A DNA stretch of 19,260 bases from Chryseobacterium gleum (GTDB lineage: Bacteria > Bacteroidota > Bacteroidia > Flavobacteriales_C > GCA-002722245), in assembly GCA_945903925.1 (NCBI GenBank), contig CAMDPJ010000016.1, positions 1-19,260 of the forward strand. The letters run 5' to 3'. Position numbers and translations under genes: made by a program. The notes under the pieces were generated by a model. It did no database searches and was not told the DNA's origin. It saw nothing but the letters and a program-made list of their open reading frames with translations. Below are positions 1 to 8,501 of this stretch, one piece after another (the first letter of the stretch is position 1; every line of letters starts with the position of its first letter).

Positions 1-57
1 TTCTTTAGTGAAGAGTTCTTCCACACAAAGAAAGTTGTGCATGTGAAAAGATTTTGA
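1..57 (+). CDS. C-terminal tail of an upstream gene (partial)
   Basis: Frame 1 is open from the window edge to a TGA at 55-57 and reads FFSEEFFHTKKVVHVKRF. The other two plus frames stop at 6-8 and 44-46. The mix of aromatic and basic residues looks like a real protein end, but 18 residues are too few to name a family. The next gene starts 66 bp later on the same strand. Confidence 0.3.
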   Translation, partial: FFSEEFFHTKKVVHVKRF

Positions 58-123
58 TTATTTTTCAGTTCTCAAAACAATAAGATATTTTAAAGGAGAA
101 TATTTTCTTCAACAATATAGTTC

Positions 124-1539
124 ATGAAAGTAGCAGTTATTGGTGCCGGACCCGCAGGTATGACCGCGGGGTATGAGTTATCAAAAAAAATAAAACAAGT
201 TGAAGTTTTTGAGGCGAGCTCTTCTGTAGGCGGAATGGCTAAAACCATTGAATTGTGGAATCAAAAGGTGGATATCGGTCCGCATAGATTCTTTTCTTCC
301 GATAATAGAATCAACGAGTTGTGGCTCGAAGTAGTAGGTAAAGACTACGAAATGGTTGATCGCTTAACACGTATTTACTACAACAAAAAGTTTTTTCACT
401 ATCCTATTAAAGGCATGGATGCGCTTAAGAATTTGGGGATTATTGAGGCAACGCGTTGCATGGCGAATTATGGTATCGAAAAACTTAAACCTACCAAAGA
501 TATTTCTTCTTTTGAAGGATGGGTGACCAATCGCTTTGGTAAACGCTTATATCAAATATTTTTTAAAACTTATACTGAAAAATTGTGGGGTATTCCTTGT
601 AATGAATTAGATGCCGATTTTGCTGCGCAAAGAATCAAGAAATTTAGTTTGGGCGAAGCGGTAAAAGCAGCTTTGTTTGGCAATAAAGGAGAACACAAAA
701 CCTTGGTCGATCAGTTTGCCTATCCACACGGCGGAACAGGTATGGTGTATGAAAGAATGAGTTCTTTTGTGAAAAAAAAAGGAGGTGAAGTGAATTTGAG
801 TACTCCTGTTCATCGTATCATTACCAAGAACAACAAAATTAAAGCTTTGGAGTTTGAAGATGGCACTATTAAAGAGTATGATCATGTGGTATCTTCAATG
901 CCGCTTACTCTTATGGTGGCTCGTTTACCAGAGGTTCCCGATAAGGTGAAAGAGGCTGCTGCGAGTTTAAAATTTAGAAATACCATCATCGTTTATTTGA
1001 ATATAAATCAAAAAGATTTGTTTCCCGATAATTGGTTGTACATCCATTCTGATAAATTAAAAATGGGTAGGCTAACTAACTTTAGAAATTGGGTTCCTCA
1101 ATTGTATGGAAATGAAAACAGTACCATTTGTGCCTTAGAGTATTGGTGTTACGATGAAGATGATTTTTGGAAATGGGATGAACAACAATTGATAGACTTA
1201 GCCAAAGTGGAATTGCGCGAAACAGGTTTGATTGGCGATGCCCAAATTACTGCGGGTTCGGTATATAAAATTCCGCGCTGTTACCCTATGTATTCATCGG
1301 GGTATCAGGCTAAGTTGAAGATTGCAGAAGATTATTTATCTACCATCGAAAATCTTCATGTTATTGGCAGATATGGCGCTTTCAAATACAATAATCAAGA
1401 CCACAGTATATTAATGGGGATACTGGCCTCCGAAAATATTTTAGAGAATAAGAAACACAATTTGTGGGAAATCAATACCGATTACGATAGTTATCAAGAG
1501 TCTTCGGTGATAACCAAAACGGGTTTGCAAAAGAAATAA
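124..1539 (+). CDS. NAD(P)/FAD-dependent oxidoreductase, UDP-galactopyranose mutase / protoporphyrinogen oxidase-like
   Basis: A 471-residue flavoprotein. The N-terminus holds the dinucleotide-binding motif GAGPAG (residues 7-12) after a beta strand, followed by an acidic strand end and a second FAD-contact motif, EASSSVGGMAKT (about 30-41). The segment YNKKFFHYPIK (about 86-96) resembles UDP-galactopyranose mutase and the related amine-oxidase-fold enzymes found in polysaccharide clusters. The C-terminus has the flavin-binding signature GRYGAFKYNNQDHS, close to the GRxGxFxYNNxDH pattern of that class. Length fits the family (about 430-500). The exact substrate is not visible; surface-sugar or isoprenoid chemistry is inferred from relatives. 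The ATG at 124 is preceded by AAAGGAG about 25 bp upstream, too far to act as a ribosome site. It converges on the ABC exporter with only 3 bp between stops, and no terminator is visible there. Confidence 0.85.
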   Translation: MKVAVIGAGPAGMTAGYELSKKIKQVEVFEASSSVGGMAKTIELWNQKVDIGPHRFFSSDNRINELWLEVVGKDYEMVDRLTRIYYNKKFFHYPIKGMDALKNLGIIEATRCMANYGIEKLKPTKDISSFEGWVTNRFGKRLYQIFFKTYTEKLWGIPCNELDADFAAQRIKKFSLGEAVKAALFGNKGEHKTLVDQFAYPHGGTGMVYERMSSFVKKKGGEVNLSTPVHRIITKNNKIKALEFEDGTIKEYDHVVSSMPLTLMVARLPEVPDKVKEAAASLKFRNTIIVYLNINQKDLFPDNWLYIHSDKLKMGRLTNFRNWVPQLYGNENSTICALEYWCYDEDDFWKWDEQQLIDLAKVELRETGLIGDAQITAGSVYKIPRCYPMYSSGYQAKLKIAEDYLSTIENLHVIGRYGAFKYNNQDHSILMGILASENILENKKHNLWEINTDYDSYQESSVITKTGLQKK

Positions 1540-1542
1540 AGA

Positions 1543-3330
1543 TTAGTCTCTAAACTGCAATTCGCTCAATCTTCTGTAAACGCCACTTTCTTTTTGAGAC
1601 AATTCTTGGTGTGTTCCTTTTTCTACAATTTCACCATTTTGCAACACTAAAATTTGATTGGCATTTTTAATGGTTGATAATCGGTGTGCAATAACTACAG
1701 AAGTTCTGTTTTGCATCAAATTATCTAAGGCCTCTTGCACCAATTGTTCCGATTCAGAATCTAAAGCGCTCGTTGCTTCATCTAAAATTAATATCGAGGG
1801 GTTTTTCAGCACGGCGCGGGCAATGGCAATGCGCTGTTTTTGTCCGCCCGAAAGTTGAATACCTCTATCACCTACCAATGTTTCATAACCTTCAGGAAAG
1901 CCATTAACGAAGTTGTGCGCGTTGGCTTTCTTTGCTGCTTCAATCACCTCTTCTTTGCTTGCTGTGGGTTTGCCATAACGAATATTTTCTTCAATGGTGC
2001 CACCAAATAAAATTACATCTTGAGGAACATAAGCAATATTACTTCTCAGTTCGCTTAGGTCGTAAGTGCTTTTTTCTTTTCCATCAAATAATATGGAGCC
2101 TTCTGTGGCTTGATAAAACCCGAGTAGAAGAGAGGCAATGGTTGATTTTCCAGAGCCCGATGAGCCCACCAAAGCAACTGTTTCACCTTGTTTGATGCTT
2201 AAGTTTATCTTATTTAATACAACTACGTTTTGTCGGGTTTCATAATGAAAAGAGACATTTTTTAATTCAATATCACCCTTTAGTGGATGTTGCGAGATTA
2301 CAGCCTGAGATGTGTTGATAGGTTCTAGCGTTTCTTGCATCATACTCATTAGGTTTTCTGTAGCGCCTAATGATTTTTGAATTTTAGAAAACAAATCGGG
2401 AATAGAGCCAATAGAAGTTCCAAGCATCACTGTTAAAAACAAGAATTGAAAAAAATGAGCTTGTTCTAAATCACCCGATTTAACTTGTTCAATACCTTGC
2501 CACATAATAAACACAATGGCGCCAAACATTACTACCATGATGAAAGCAATGAATAATCCGCGCCACAAAGCCGATTTCATCGACAGCTTCTTAATTTCGT
2601 CTACTGTTTTTTTATAAGCGTTAATTTCAAAAAACTCGTTGGTGTAGGCTTTTAGATTTTTAATTCCCATTAAAGCTTCTTCTACAACAGAGTTTGATTT
2701 AGCGGCTTCATCTTGCGCTGCGCGTGATAATTTCTTAATGTATTTGCCAAAAATCATTGCTACGATGGCTACAAATGGAATGACAGAAAGCATGATTAAA
2801 GCAAGCTTGGCACTATATATAAAGATGATGACCACACTAAAAGAAACCACAATCAACTGACGAATAAATTCGGCAATACTCGTTGTTAAGGTTTCTTCAA
2901 TCATATTGGTGTCGGTAGCAATACGTGAAGTTAATTCGCCTACTTTATTTTTATCGAAGAAAGAAATAGGGGAGCTCACCAAATGAGTGAAAGCAGCCAA
3001 ACGTAAATCGCGAAGCGTGCCTTGTGTTACCAAACTAAACAAATACACTCTAAAGAAAGAGAAAATAGCCAATGCCGGCATTAATATCGCAAGGGTAATC
3101 AATACACCATAAACAGTATCGGTAGCGCCCAATTCAAATTCAAAAGGAACATTGCTGGCGTAGTCGCTTCCCAATAATTTAGCGATGAGCATGGGCATGG
3201 CCACAGAAATCAATGATGTTCCTACTAAAAATACAAAACCTAAAGCATATTGTGGATAATAAGGTTTTAGGTAAGACAGAAAACTCTTTGCTTTTTTTAA
3301 ATCAACTTTGGGTCTTTTTTCGCGCGCCAT
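1543..3330 (-). CDS. ABC transporter, fused permease and ATPase (MsbA/LmrA-type exporter)
   Basis: A 595-residue half-transporter with the usual exporter length and order. The membrane domain has about six hydrophobic segments (near residues 27-50, 75-100, 155-172, 176-195, 256-280 and 293-310). The nucleotide-binding domain runs from about 352 to 592: Walker A GSSGSGKST (389-397), Q-loop glutamine 437 (YVPQD), signature LSGGQ (493-497), Walker B ILILDE (513-518) ending in the catalytic glutamate, D-loop SALD and H-loop histidine 549. All catalytic residues are present, so it should be active as a homodimer. Relatives export lipids (including lipid A precursors), peptides or drugs; the substrate cannot be read from sequence. 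Several Bacteroidota genomes carry more than one such gene, so I do not call it msbA. The ATG lies 5 bp after a TATATTTG promoter box. Confidence 0.9.
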   Translation of the reverse strand: MAREKRPKVDLKKAKSFLSYLKPYYPQYALGFVFLVGTSLISVAMPMLIAKLLGSDYASNVPFEFELGATDTVYGVLITLAILMPALAIFSFFRVYLFSLVTQGTLRDLRLAAFTHLVSSPISFFDKNKVGELTSRIATDTNMIEETLTTSIAEFIRQLIVVSFSVVIIFIYSAKLALIMLSVIPFVAIVAMIFGKYIKKLSRAAQDEAAKSNSVVEEALMGIKNLKAYTNEFFEINAYKKTVDEIKKLSMKSALWRGLFIAFIMVVMFGAIVFIMWQGIEQVKSGDLEQAHFFQFLFLTVMLGTSIGSIPDLFSKIQKSLGATENLMSMMQETLEPINTSQAVISQHPLKGDIELKNVSFHYETRQNVVVLNKINLSIKQGETVALVGSSGSGKSTIASLLLGFYQATEGSILFDGKEKSTYDLSELRSNIAYVPQDVILFGGTIEENIRYGKPTASKEEVIEAAKKANAHNFVNGFPEGYETLVGDRGIQLSGGQKQRIAIARAVLKNPSILILDEATSALDSESEQLVQEALDNLMQNRTSVVIAHRLSTIKNANQILVLQNGEIVEKGTHQELSQKESGVYRRLSELQFRD

Positions 3331-3335
3331 GGGCG

Positions 3336-3343
3336 CAAATATA
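3336..3343 (-). promoter_or_regulatory. Bacteroidota-type -7 box before the ABC exporter
   Basis: On the minus strand the sequence reads TATATTTG, a perfect match to the Bacteroidota -7 consensus TAnnTTTG, then 5 bases, then the ATG. No TTG element is found at the usual spacing, so only half of the promoter is supported. Transcription from this box would begin at or next to the ATG. Confidence 0.4.
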
Positions 3344-3476
3344 TTTCAAATGTGGGTTAATATGTCACGGATGTGTTATTTTCTTACTCATACACTTTAT
3401 TAAAATATATAAAGACTATCTTGAAAAGATGGTCAACTATTTAATTGTTCATACATTCACCGCCTAAAAAATTTAT

Positions 3477-4709
3477 ATGAACGATATAAAATCAAAAGAA
3501 TCTGTATTTTCTAAATATCAGATATTCATCATTGTTCTTCTTGCTTTTCTTCAATTTTCGGTGGTATTAGATTTTATGATTTTGTCGCCTATGGGCTATC
3601 ATTTAATGAAGGTAATGGACATCACGAAGTCTGATTTTTCTTACGTAGTATCGGCCTATGCTTTAAGTGCTTTCGTAGGCGGATTCGCTGTTGCAGGGTT
3701 TGCAGATAGATTCGATAGAAAAAAATTATTGCTTTTCTTCTATTCAGGTTTTATCCTTGGCACTCTACTGTGTGGCATTGCCGATTCGTATGAATTTTTA
3801 TTTTTTGCACGCATCATTACTGGTTTGTTTGGTGGCGTAATTGGTTCTATTACAAATGCAATCATCACTGATATTTTCGCAATTCATGTGCGCGGAAGAG
3901 TAATGGGATTGATTCAAATTGCCTTTGCAGGTTCGCAGGTGTTAGGGATTCCTTTTGGCCTATATATGATGAAAGAAGTAGGCTGGCATTTTCCTTTTTT
4001 AATTATCGTTGCGGTAAGCATGGCGGTTTTTGTAATTATTGCACTATATCTAAAGCCTATCAACGAACATTTAAAATTGAAAAATGATGAGAATCAATTT
4101 AGGAAACTCATCAATATCATTAGCAATCCTTATTACCTAACAGCTTTTGGTGTTGCTGCTTTGCTGGCTACTGGTGGATATATGTTGATGCCCTTTGGCA
4201 GCGACTTTGGCATTCATAATTTAGGAATTGAAGAAGATAATTTGCCTTTTTTGTATTTGCTCACTGGTATTTCTACGATGTTTGTAATGCCTTTGGCGGG
4301 TAGAATAAGCGATAGTGTTGGCAGATATCCTGTTTTTTTGGTAGGTTCTATTTTAAGCTTAGTAATGGTTTTAATTTATTGTAATTTAGGTGTCACTCCG
4401 TTTTGGCTAGTAGTTACTTTAAACATTATTTTGTTTATAGGCATAATGTCGAGAATAGCTCCAGCGCAAGCTTTAATGACTTCCTTGCCCGAGCCGAAAG
4501 ACAGAGGAGCTTTCATGAGTGTTTACTCGGGGATTCAATATTTGTCGGGATTTTTAGGTTCGTACCTAGCAGGTAAAATTGTTTCCGGCAAACCGGGCAT
4601 GCCTGTAGAGAATTACGATATTTTGGGATATGTAGTTGCTATTGCTATTATTCTTACCGCAATATTAATGTACATGGTGAATTTAAAAGTGAAAAAGAAA
4701 GCGTATTAA
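3477..4709 (+). CDS. MFS transporter, 12-TM drug/sugar efflux type (DHA1-like)
   Basis: A 410-residue, strongly hydrophobic protein with about twelve membrane segments. It carries the MFS loop 2-3 motif A as GFADRFDRKK (74-83), and a related loop in the second half, GRISDSVGRYP, after helix 8, which shows the two-fold repeat of the family. The first helix has LDFMILSPMG, a charged D followed by a proline, typical of proton-coupled DHA1 exporters. It probably acts in the inner membrane as a proton antiporter; the substrate is unknown. The first possible ATG of the hydrophilic N-terminal tail was chosen. It starts 146 bp from the divergent ABC gene, so the two may share a control region, but I see no clear promoter on this strand. 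Its stop overlaps the stop of the convergent gene by 3 bases. Confidence 0.85.
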   Translation: MNDIKSKESVFSKYQIFIIVLLAFLQFSVVLDFMILSPMGYHLMKVMDITKSDFSYVVSAYALSAFVGGFAVAGFADRFDRKKLLLFFYSGFILGTLLCGIADSYEFLFFARIITGLFGGVIGSITNAIITDIFAIHVRGRVMGLIQIAFAGSQVLGIPFGLYMMKEVGWHFPFLIIVAVSMAVFVIIALYLKPINEHLKLKNDENQFRKLINIISNPYYLTAFGVAALLATGGYMLMPFGSDFGIHNLGIEEDNLPFLYLLTGISTMFVMPLAGRISDSVGRYPVFLVGSILSLVMVLIYCNLGVTPFWLVVTLNIILFIGIMSRIAPAQALMTSLPEPKDRGAFMSVYSGIQYLSGFLGSYLAGKIVSGKPGMPVENYDILGYVVAIAIILTAILMYMVNLKVKKKAY

Positions 4710-5431
4710 AACATTATAAATGCTCTTCTTTTACACTTCGATTTCGCAAAATACCCAAAATCTAAATTAAATTCCATCATCAGCATTGCTGTAATAGGAA
4801 TGGTTGACGCGTAATCAGTATAGTTTGATGCGTATTCGGAACTTTTAATGGGATAGAAATTGCTTTGTCCTTTGCCACCAGCAGCGCTGATAATATCGGT
4901 AGGGTTAAAGGTAAATCTAACGCCCAATGTTCCATAGAAACTGTTAACACCAAATAAATAATGTCCGAATCCAATCAAAACATTTGTGTAAGTCGATTTA
5001 AAGTTTTCTGCAACATCTGTTCCTGTTTCGTCTTTCACTTTTTGTACAAAACTAAATTGCGGACCAATTTCAAAGAAATCGCCACTATCGCCATTTTTTC
5101 TGAAGAGTAAGGGAACATCATAAATATTGAACGTTATTTTTCTATTAACATCGGCGCTCGAAATAGCAGTGAACTTGAAAGTTTGAGAAACTAAATTAGA
5201 GTAAATAAATTCTGATGAAACAGCATAAGTCTCATTGAAATTAACGCTCACTTTTCCACCAAAAGCGTACGAAGGATTTCCTCCATACTTAATTTTGTTG
5301 TCGTTCATCATCGTTTTGTTGAATAACCATGTTCCTCCAAAACCTCCTTTAACTCCAAAATCAAAAAACATTTGAGCTTTGCTAAATTGACAAAGGCTTA
5401 AAAACAGGCTTAAAAAAAGTATTTTTCTCAT
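4706..5431 (-). CDS. secreted outer-membrane beta-barrel family protein
   Basis: A 241-residue protein with a clean signal peptide, MRKILFLSLFLSLCQFSKAQ; cleavage is expected after A19. The mature part begins FDFGVKGGFGGTWLFNK and continues with alternating hydrophobic and polar strands rich in aromatics and glycine (FEIGPQFSFVQKV, NVLIGFGHYLFGV, GTLGVRFTF). This is the pattern of small 8-10-strand barrels grouped as the OMP beta-barrel / PorT-like family in Bacteroidota. The role cannot be stated: PorT itself serves type IX secretion, but nothing here identifies this copy as PorT. The coding region ends face to face with the MFS gene. A full promoter precedes it. The last residues, CKRRAFIMF, keep the terminal aromatic usual for proteins inserted by BamA. 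Confidence 0.7.
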   Translation of the reverse strand: MRKILFLSLFLSLCQFSKAQMFFDFGVKGGFGGTWLFNKTMMNDNKIKYGGNPSYAFGGKVSVNFNETYAVSSEFIYSNLVSQTFKFTAISSADVNRKITFNIYDVPLLFRKNGDSGDFFEIGPQFSFVQKVKDETGTDVAENFKSTYTNVLIGFGHYLFGVNSFYGTLGVRFTFNPTDIISAAGGKGQSNFYPIKSSEYASNYTDYASTIPITAMLMMEFNLDFGYFAKSKCKRRAFIMF

Positions 5432-5449
5432 ATATTTGAATTTCGAGAG

Positions 5450-5481
5450 CGAAAATAGTATTTATTGCCTCACAGTCAAAA
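5450..5481 (-). promoter_or_regulatory. Bacteroidota promoter of the beta-barrel gene
   Basis: On the minus strand TTTTG (5477-5481) is followed, after exactly 19 bases counted from the TTG, by TATTTTCG (5450-5457). This fits the -33 TTG / -7 TAnnTTTG consensus with one change (C for T). The start codon lies 18 bases downstream of the box, giving a leader of roughly a dozen bases. Confidence 0.55.
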
Positions 5482-5510
5482 TCAACAGAATACATTAAAG
5501 AAAAATTATT

Positions 5511-6257
5511 ATGGGTTTATTAGAAGGAAAAGTCGCTATTGTTACAGGTGCTTCTAGAGGTATCGGAAGAGCAATTGCTATGAAATTTGCTCAAAATGGT
5601 GCAACAGTTGCATTCACTTATTTGTCATCAGAAGAAAAAGCGCGTCAGTTAGAAGAGGAATTGGTGGCGCTGGGCGGCAAAGCCAAAGGATTTAAGTCAG
5701 ATGCATCTAACTTTGCAGCTTCAGAGCAATTGGTAAATGATGTAGTAGCTCAATTTGGAACTGTTGATATAGTGGTGAACAACGCCGGTATCACACGTGA
5801 TAACTTATTAATGAGAATGACCGAACAACAATTTGATGAGGTGATTGGAACGAATTTAAAATCGATATTCAATTTAACGAAAGCAGTAACTCGGCCCATG
5901 TTAAAAGCCCGTAAAGGTTCTATTATCAATATAGGAAGTGTAGTTGGTGTGAATGGTAATGCCGGACAATCGAACTACGCTGCATCAAAAGCAGGAACAT
6001 ACGGTTTCACTAAATCTATTGCTAAAGAGTTGGGTTCTAGAAGTATTCGTTGCAACGCTATTGCCCCAGGCTTCATTAAAACAGAAATGACAGAAGTTTT
6101 AGATCCTAAAGTAGTTGAAGGATGGGTGAAAGATATTCCATTGCAAAGAGCTGGTGAAGGTGATGATATTGCTGAGTTGGCTTTGTTTTTGGCGAGTGAC
6201 AATAGTACTTATATTACCGGACAAGTTATTAACGTTTGCGGCGGAATGTCGATGTAA
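5511..6257 (+). CDS. fabG: 3-oxoacyl-[acyl-carrier-protein] reductase
   Basis: A classical short-chain dehydrogenase of 248 residues, the usual FabG length. It would reduce 3-oxoacyl-ACP to 3-hydroxyacyl-ACP with NADPH in each cycle of fatty-acid elongation. Visible features are the cofactor motif TGASRGIG (12-19), NNAG (90-93), and the catalytic tetrad N115, S143, Y156 and K160 in their expected contexts (TNLKS, INIGSVVG, YAASK). The arginine at 16 after the glycine motif favours NADPH. PGFIKTEMT and the C-terminal ITGQVINVCGGMSM are close to the FabG consensus (GGM.M), which supports FabG over other SDR enzymes. It is the first gene of a two-gene unit with the vWA protein 12 bp downstream. 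A perfect TATATTTG sits at 5431-5438 on this strand but lacks a good partner element. Confidence 0.93.
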   Translation: MGLLEGKVAIVTGASRGIGRAIAMKFAQNGATVAFTYLSSEEKARQLEEELVALGGKAKGFKSDASNFAASEQLVNDVVAQFGTVDIVVNNAGITRDNLLMRMTEQQFDEVIGTNLKSIFNLTKAVTRPMLKARKGSIINIGSVVGVNGNAGQSNYAASKAGTYGFTKSIAKELGSRSIRCNAIAPGFIKTEMTEVLDPKVVEGWVKDIPLQRAGEGDDIAELALFLASDNSTYITGQVINVCGGMSM

Positions 6258-6269
6258 TATTGTGAAAAA

Positions 6270-8339
6270 TTGGAATTAATAACACAATATTCGGCTTGGT
6301 ATATAGTGCTGTGCCTTTTGCTTGGTGTTGTTTATGCCTCATTTTTTTATTGGAGAAATTCAAAACTAACAGAACTACCTTTTACTTTGAAGATAGTTCT
6401 GTTTTGTTTTAGAACCTTAGTGGTTTCACTTATTTCATTTCTTTTACTTTCTCCTTTTATAAAATCGGTTTCTTCTACCGTAGAGAAACCAATATTGGTA
6501 ATTGCTGTAGATAATTCGGCCTCAGTAGGCGAAACTAACACAAAACTGTTACAAGAGAAAATAGCGGGAATTAAGTCGGCTTTTGCATCACAATACGAAT
6601 TGAATTTTTGCTCTTTTGGCGATAAAGTACAACACAATGATTCTTTGTCTTTTAGGGATAAAACCACCAATTTTTCTAATTTGTTTGAAGATTTAGAAAC
6701 GCGCTATTCCAATAAGAATGTTGGTGGAGTGGTGGTGGTGAGCGATGGCATTTATAATTCGGGACAAAATCCGGCTTACGCCAAAAAGCTACAAAATGTG
6801 CCTGTTTTCTCCGTTTTGGTGGGCGATACATCAACATATAAAGATTTATTTATCAAAGATTTGTTTTTCAACAACCTTACTTATTTAGGCAATAATTTTC
6901 CTGTAGAAGTGGTGATTGGTAACAATGCTTGTTTGAACGAACAAACTACGGTAACGCTCTCTATAGATGGTGAAGTAAAGAAAACTGAAGAAATTAAAAT
7001 CACAAAATCCATTTTGAATTACAAAGCTTTATTGCGCGCCGAAAAAACAGGAATGCATAAACTTACAGTGAATGTAAAAACGGTGAAGGGTGAAAAGATT
7101 GTACAAAACAATACTCGAGAAGTGTATATAGAAGTGTTGGATGGCCGACAAAAAATATTGATTTTAGGACAGGGCTCGCACCCCGATTTAGGCGCCATTA
7201 AAAGTGCTATCGAAAGCAACGACAATTACCAAGTTGATTTGTCTTTCTTCAAAGAATTTAAAGGAAACATAGATCAATACAATGTGTTGTTGTTACATCA
7301 ACTTCCCGAAGATGTGGCTTTTGGAGAGAAATTATTGCAAAAAGCTTTGGCCAAAAGAATGGGTGTTTGTGTAATATTAGGTACACAAACCAAATACAAC
7401 ACTTTGGGTAGATACAATTTAGGGATTCAATGGGCCAACCTCCCTTCAGCGCGTGCTTTCAATGATGTTTATCCCTTAGCAAATAAAGATTTTACGTTGT
7501 TTAGTATAGAGGAAAGTACCAAAGAATTCCTATCAGATATTGCACCTTTAAAAGTTCCTTTCACTCAGTTTAGTGTGCCCGGTGATGCGCAGGTTTTTGC
7601 CTATCAGCAGGTGGGTAAAGTAGAAACCGATTTGCCACTTATTTCTTTTTATTCGGCTGAGGAATCTAAACTTTGTTTAATAGCAGGAGAAGGTATTTGG
7701 AGGTGGAAGATGAATGACTTTATGAAGAACGAAAGTGATGTTCATTTCAAAGAAATTATGCAAAAAATGGTGCAATATATTTCTGTGAAAGAAGACAAGT
7801 CGAATTTTAAAATCAACCATAAAAAGAAATTTTTAGAGAACGAAGAAATTATTTTCGATGCAGAATTGTACGACAATTCGTATGAACTTTTTAATAAAAG
7901 CGAAGTGGGTTTTAAACTAATTAATGAAAAAGGAAAAGAGTTTAATTATGTGTTTGAGCCTATCAACAATAGATACCGCCTCACTGTTGGTTATTTGTGG
8001 CCTGGCGCATACAATTACAAAGCGCAAACTTTAATGGGGAGTAAACGCATAGAGAAAAAAGGAAAATTTTTAGTAGAGGAAATGAACTTAGAAGGCGCGA
8101 CCTCTAAGGCCGATGTTTTTGTGATGAAACAATTGGCCAGTAGCAGCGGAGGTAATTTTTATTTCTTAAATGAGAGTGAAAAAATGACCAAGGAATTGCT
8201 GGCGCGTGAAGATATTAAACCTGTAGAACACTCATCGGTAGAGATGAAAGAACTCATTCACAACAAATGGATTTTCTTTTTAATTATTATGCTGCTTGGC
8301 GCAGAGTGGGTGGTTCGTAAACGTTACGGACTCTCCTAG
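6270..8339 (+). CDS. membrane-anchored von Willebrand factor A domain protein with a glutamine-amidotransferase-like region
   Basis: A 689-residue membrane protein. Two N-terminal membrane segments (about 10-27 and 42-64) are followed by a vWA domain with an intact metal site: DNSAS (81-85, DxSxS), a threonine in KTTNFSN (131-137) and VVVSDG (155-160). After an Ig-like beta region (about 205-290) a Rossmann-like stretch, KILILGQGSHPDLGAI (295-310), resembles the class I glutamine-amidotransferase-like fold found in relatives, probably as a non-catalytic domain. One membrane helix closes the protein (about 668-683) with a basic tail. Large vWA membrane proteins of this kind occur widely in Bacteroidota; their role is unproven. 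The start is TTG: an in-frame stop (the fabG TAA) lies 12 bp upstream and no ATG is near the first helix. It is surely co-transcribed with fabG. Confidence 0.75.
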   Translation: MELITQYSAWYIVLCLLLGVVYASFFYWRNSKLTELPFTLKIVLFCFRTLVVSLISFLLLSPFIKSVSSTVEKPILVIAVDNSASVGETNTKLLQEKIAGIKSAFASQYELNFCSFGDKVQHNDSLSFRDKTTNFSNLFEDLETRYSNKNVGGVVVVSDGIYNSGQNPAYAKKLQNVPVFSVLVGDTSTYKDLFIKDLFFNNLTYLGNNFPVEVVIGNNACLNEQTTVTLSIDGEVKKTEEIKITKSILNYKALLRAEKTGMHKLTVNVKTVKGEKIVQNNTREVYIEVLDGRQKILILGQGSHPDLGAIKSAIESNDNYQVDLSFFKEFKGNIDQYNVLLLHQLPEDVAFGEKLLQKALAKRMGVCVILGTQTKYNTLGRYNLGIQWANLPSARAFNDVYPLANKDFTLFSIEESTKEFLSDIAPLKVPFTQFSVPGDAQVFAYQQVGKVETDLPLISFYSAEESKLCLIAGEGIWRWKMNDFMKNESDVHFKEIMQKMVQYISVKEDKSNFKINHKKKFLENEEIIFDAELYDNSYELFNKSEVGFKLINEKGKEFNYVFEPINNRYRLTVGYLWPGAYNYKAQTLMGSKRIEKKGKFLVEEMNLEGATSKADVFVMKQLASSSGGNFYFLNESEKMTKELLAREDIKPVEHSSVEMKELIHNKWIFFLIIMLLGAEWVVRKRYGLS

Positions 8340-8426
8340 CAGTTCAACTAATTTCCCTTTCTATTCAGAAGTGAAGAATTCTTGAAATTTCGGCAAACAA
8401 AGCAACACTTATGAACAATTGTTGAG

Positions 8427-8465
8427 AAACCGTTCTTTTTAAAGTCGGGAGCGGTTTTTTGTTTT
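8427..8465 (+). terminator. rho-independent terminator after the fabG-vWA unit
   Basis: AAACCGTTC (8427-8435) can pair with GAGCGGTTT (8449-8457) over nine base pairs with one G-T wobble, around a 13-base loop. It is followed by a T-rich run (8455-8465, broken by one G). It lies about 90 bp after the vWA stop on the same strand. Confidence 0.65.
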
Positions 8466-8486
8466 CATTTCCTAACATTAAATTTA
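8459..8486 (+). promoter_or_regulatory. possible promoter of the DUF6913-dapA pair
   Basis: TTG (8459-8461), inside the T-run of the preceding terminator, is followed after 17 bases by TAAATTTA (8479-8486), a 7/8 match to TAnnTTTG with spacing at the short end of the accepted range. It would give a very short leader before the TTG start at 8502. Confidence 0.35.
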
Positions 8487-8501
8487 CGGCAAAATAAACC
8501 T

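Noticed and set aside
607..885. 92-codon minus-strand frame inside the flavoprotein gene
   Set aside because: Antisense to a well-supported coding region, with no recognisable motif.
5431..5438. TATATTTG as the fabG promoter
   Set aside because: The box is perfect, but no TTG lies at an acceptable distance upstream and it overlaps the start codon of the divergent gene; left as unproven.
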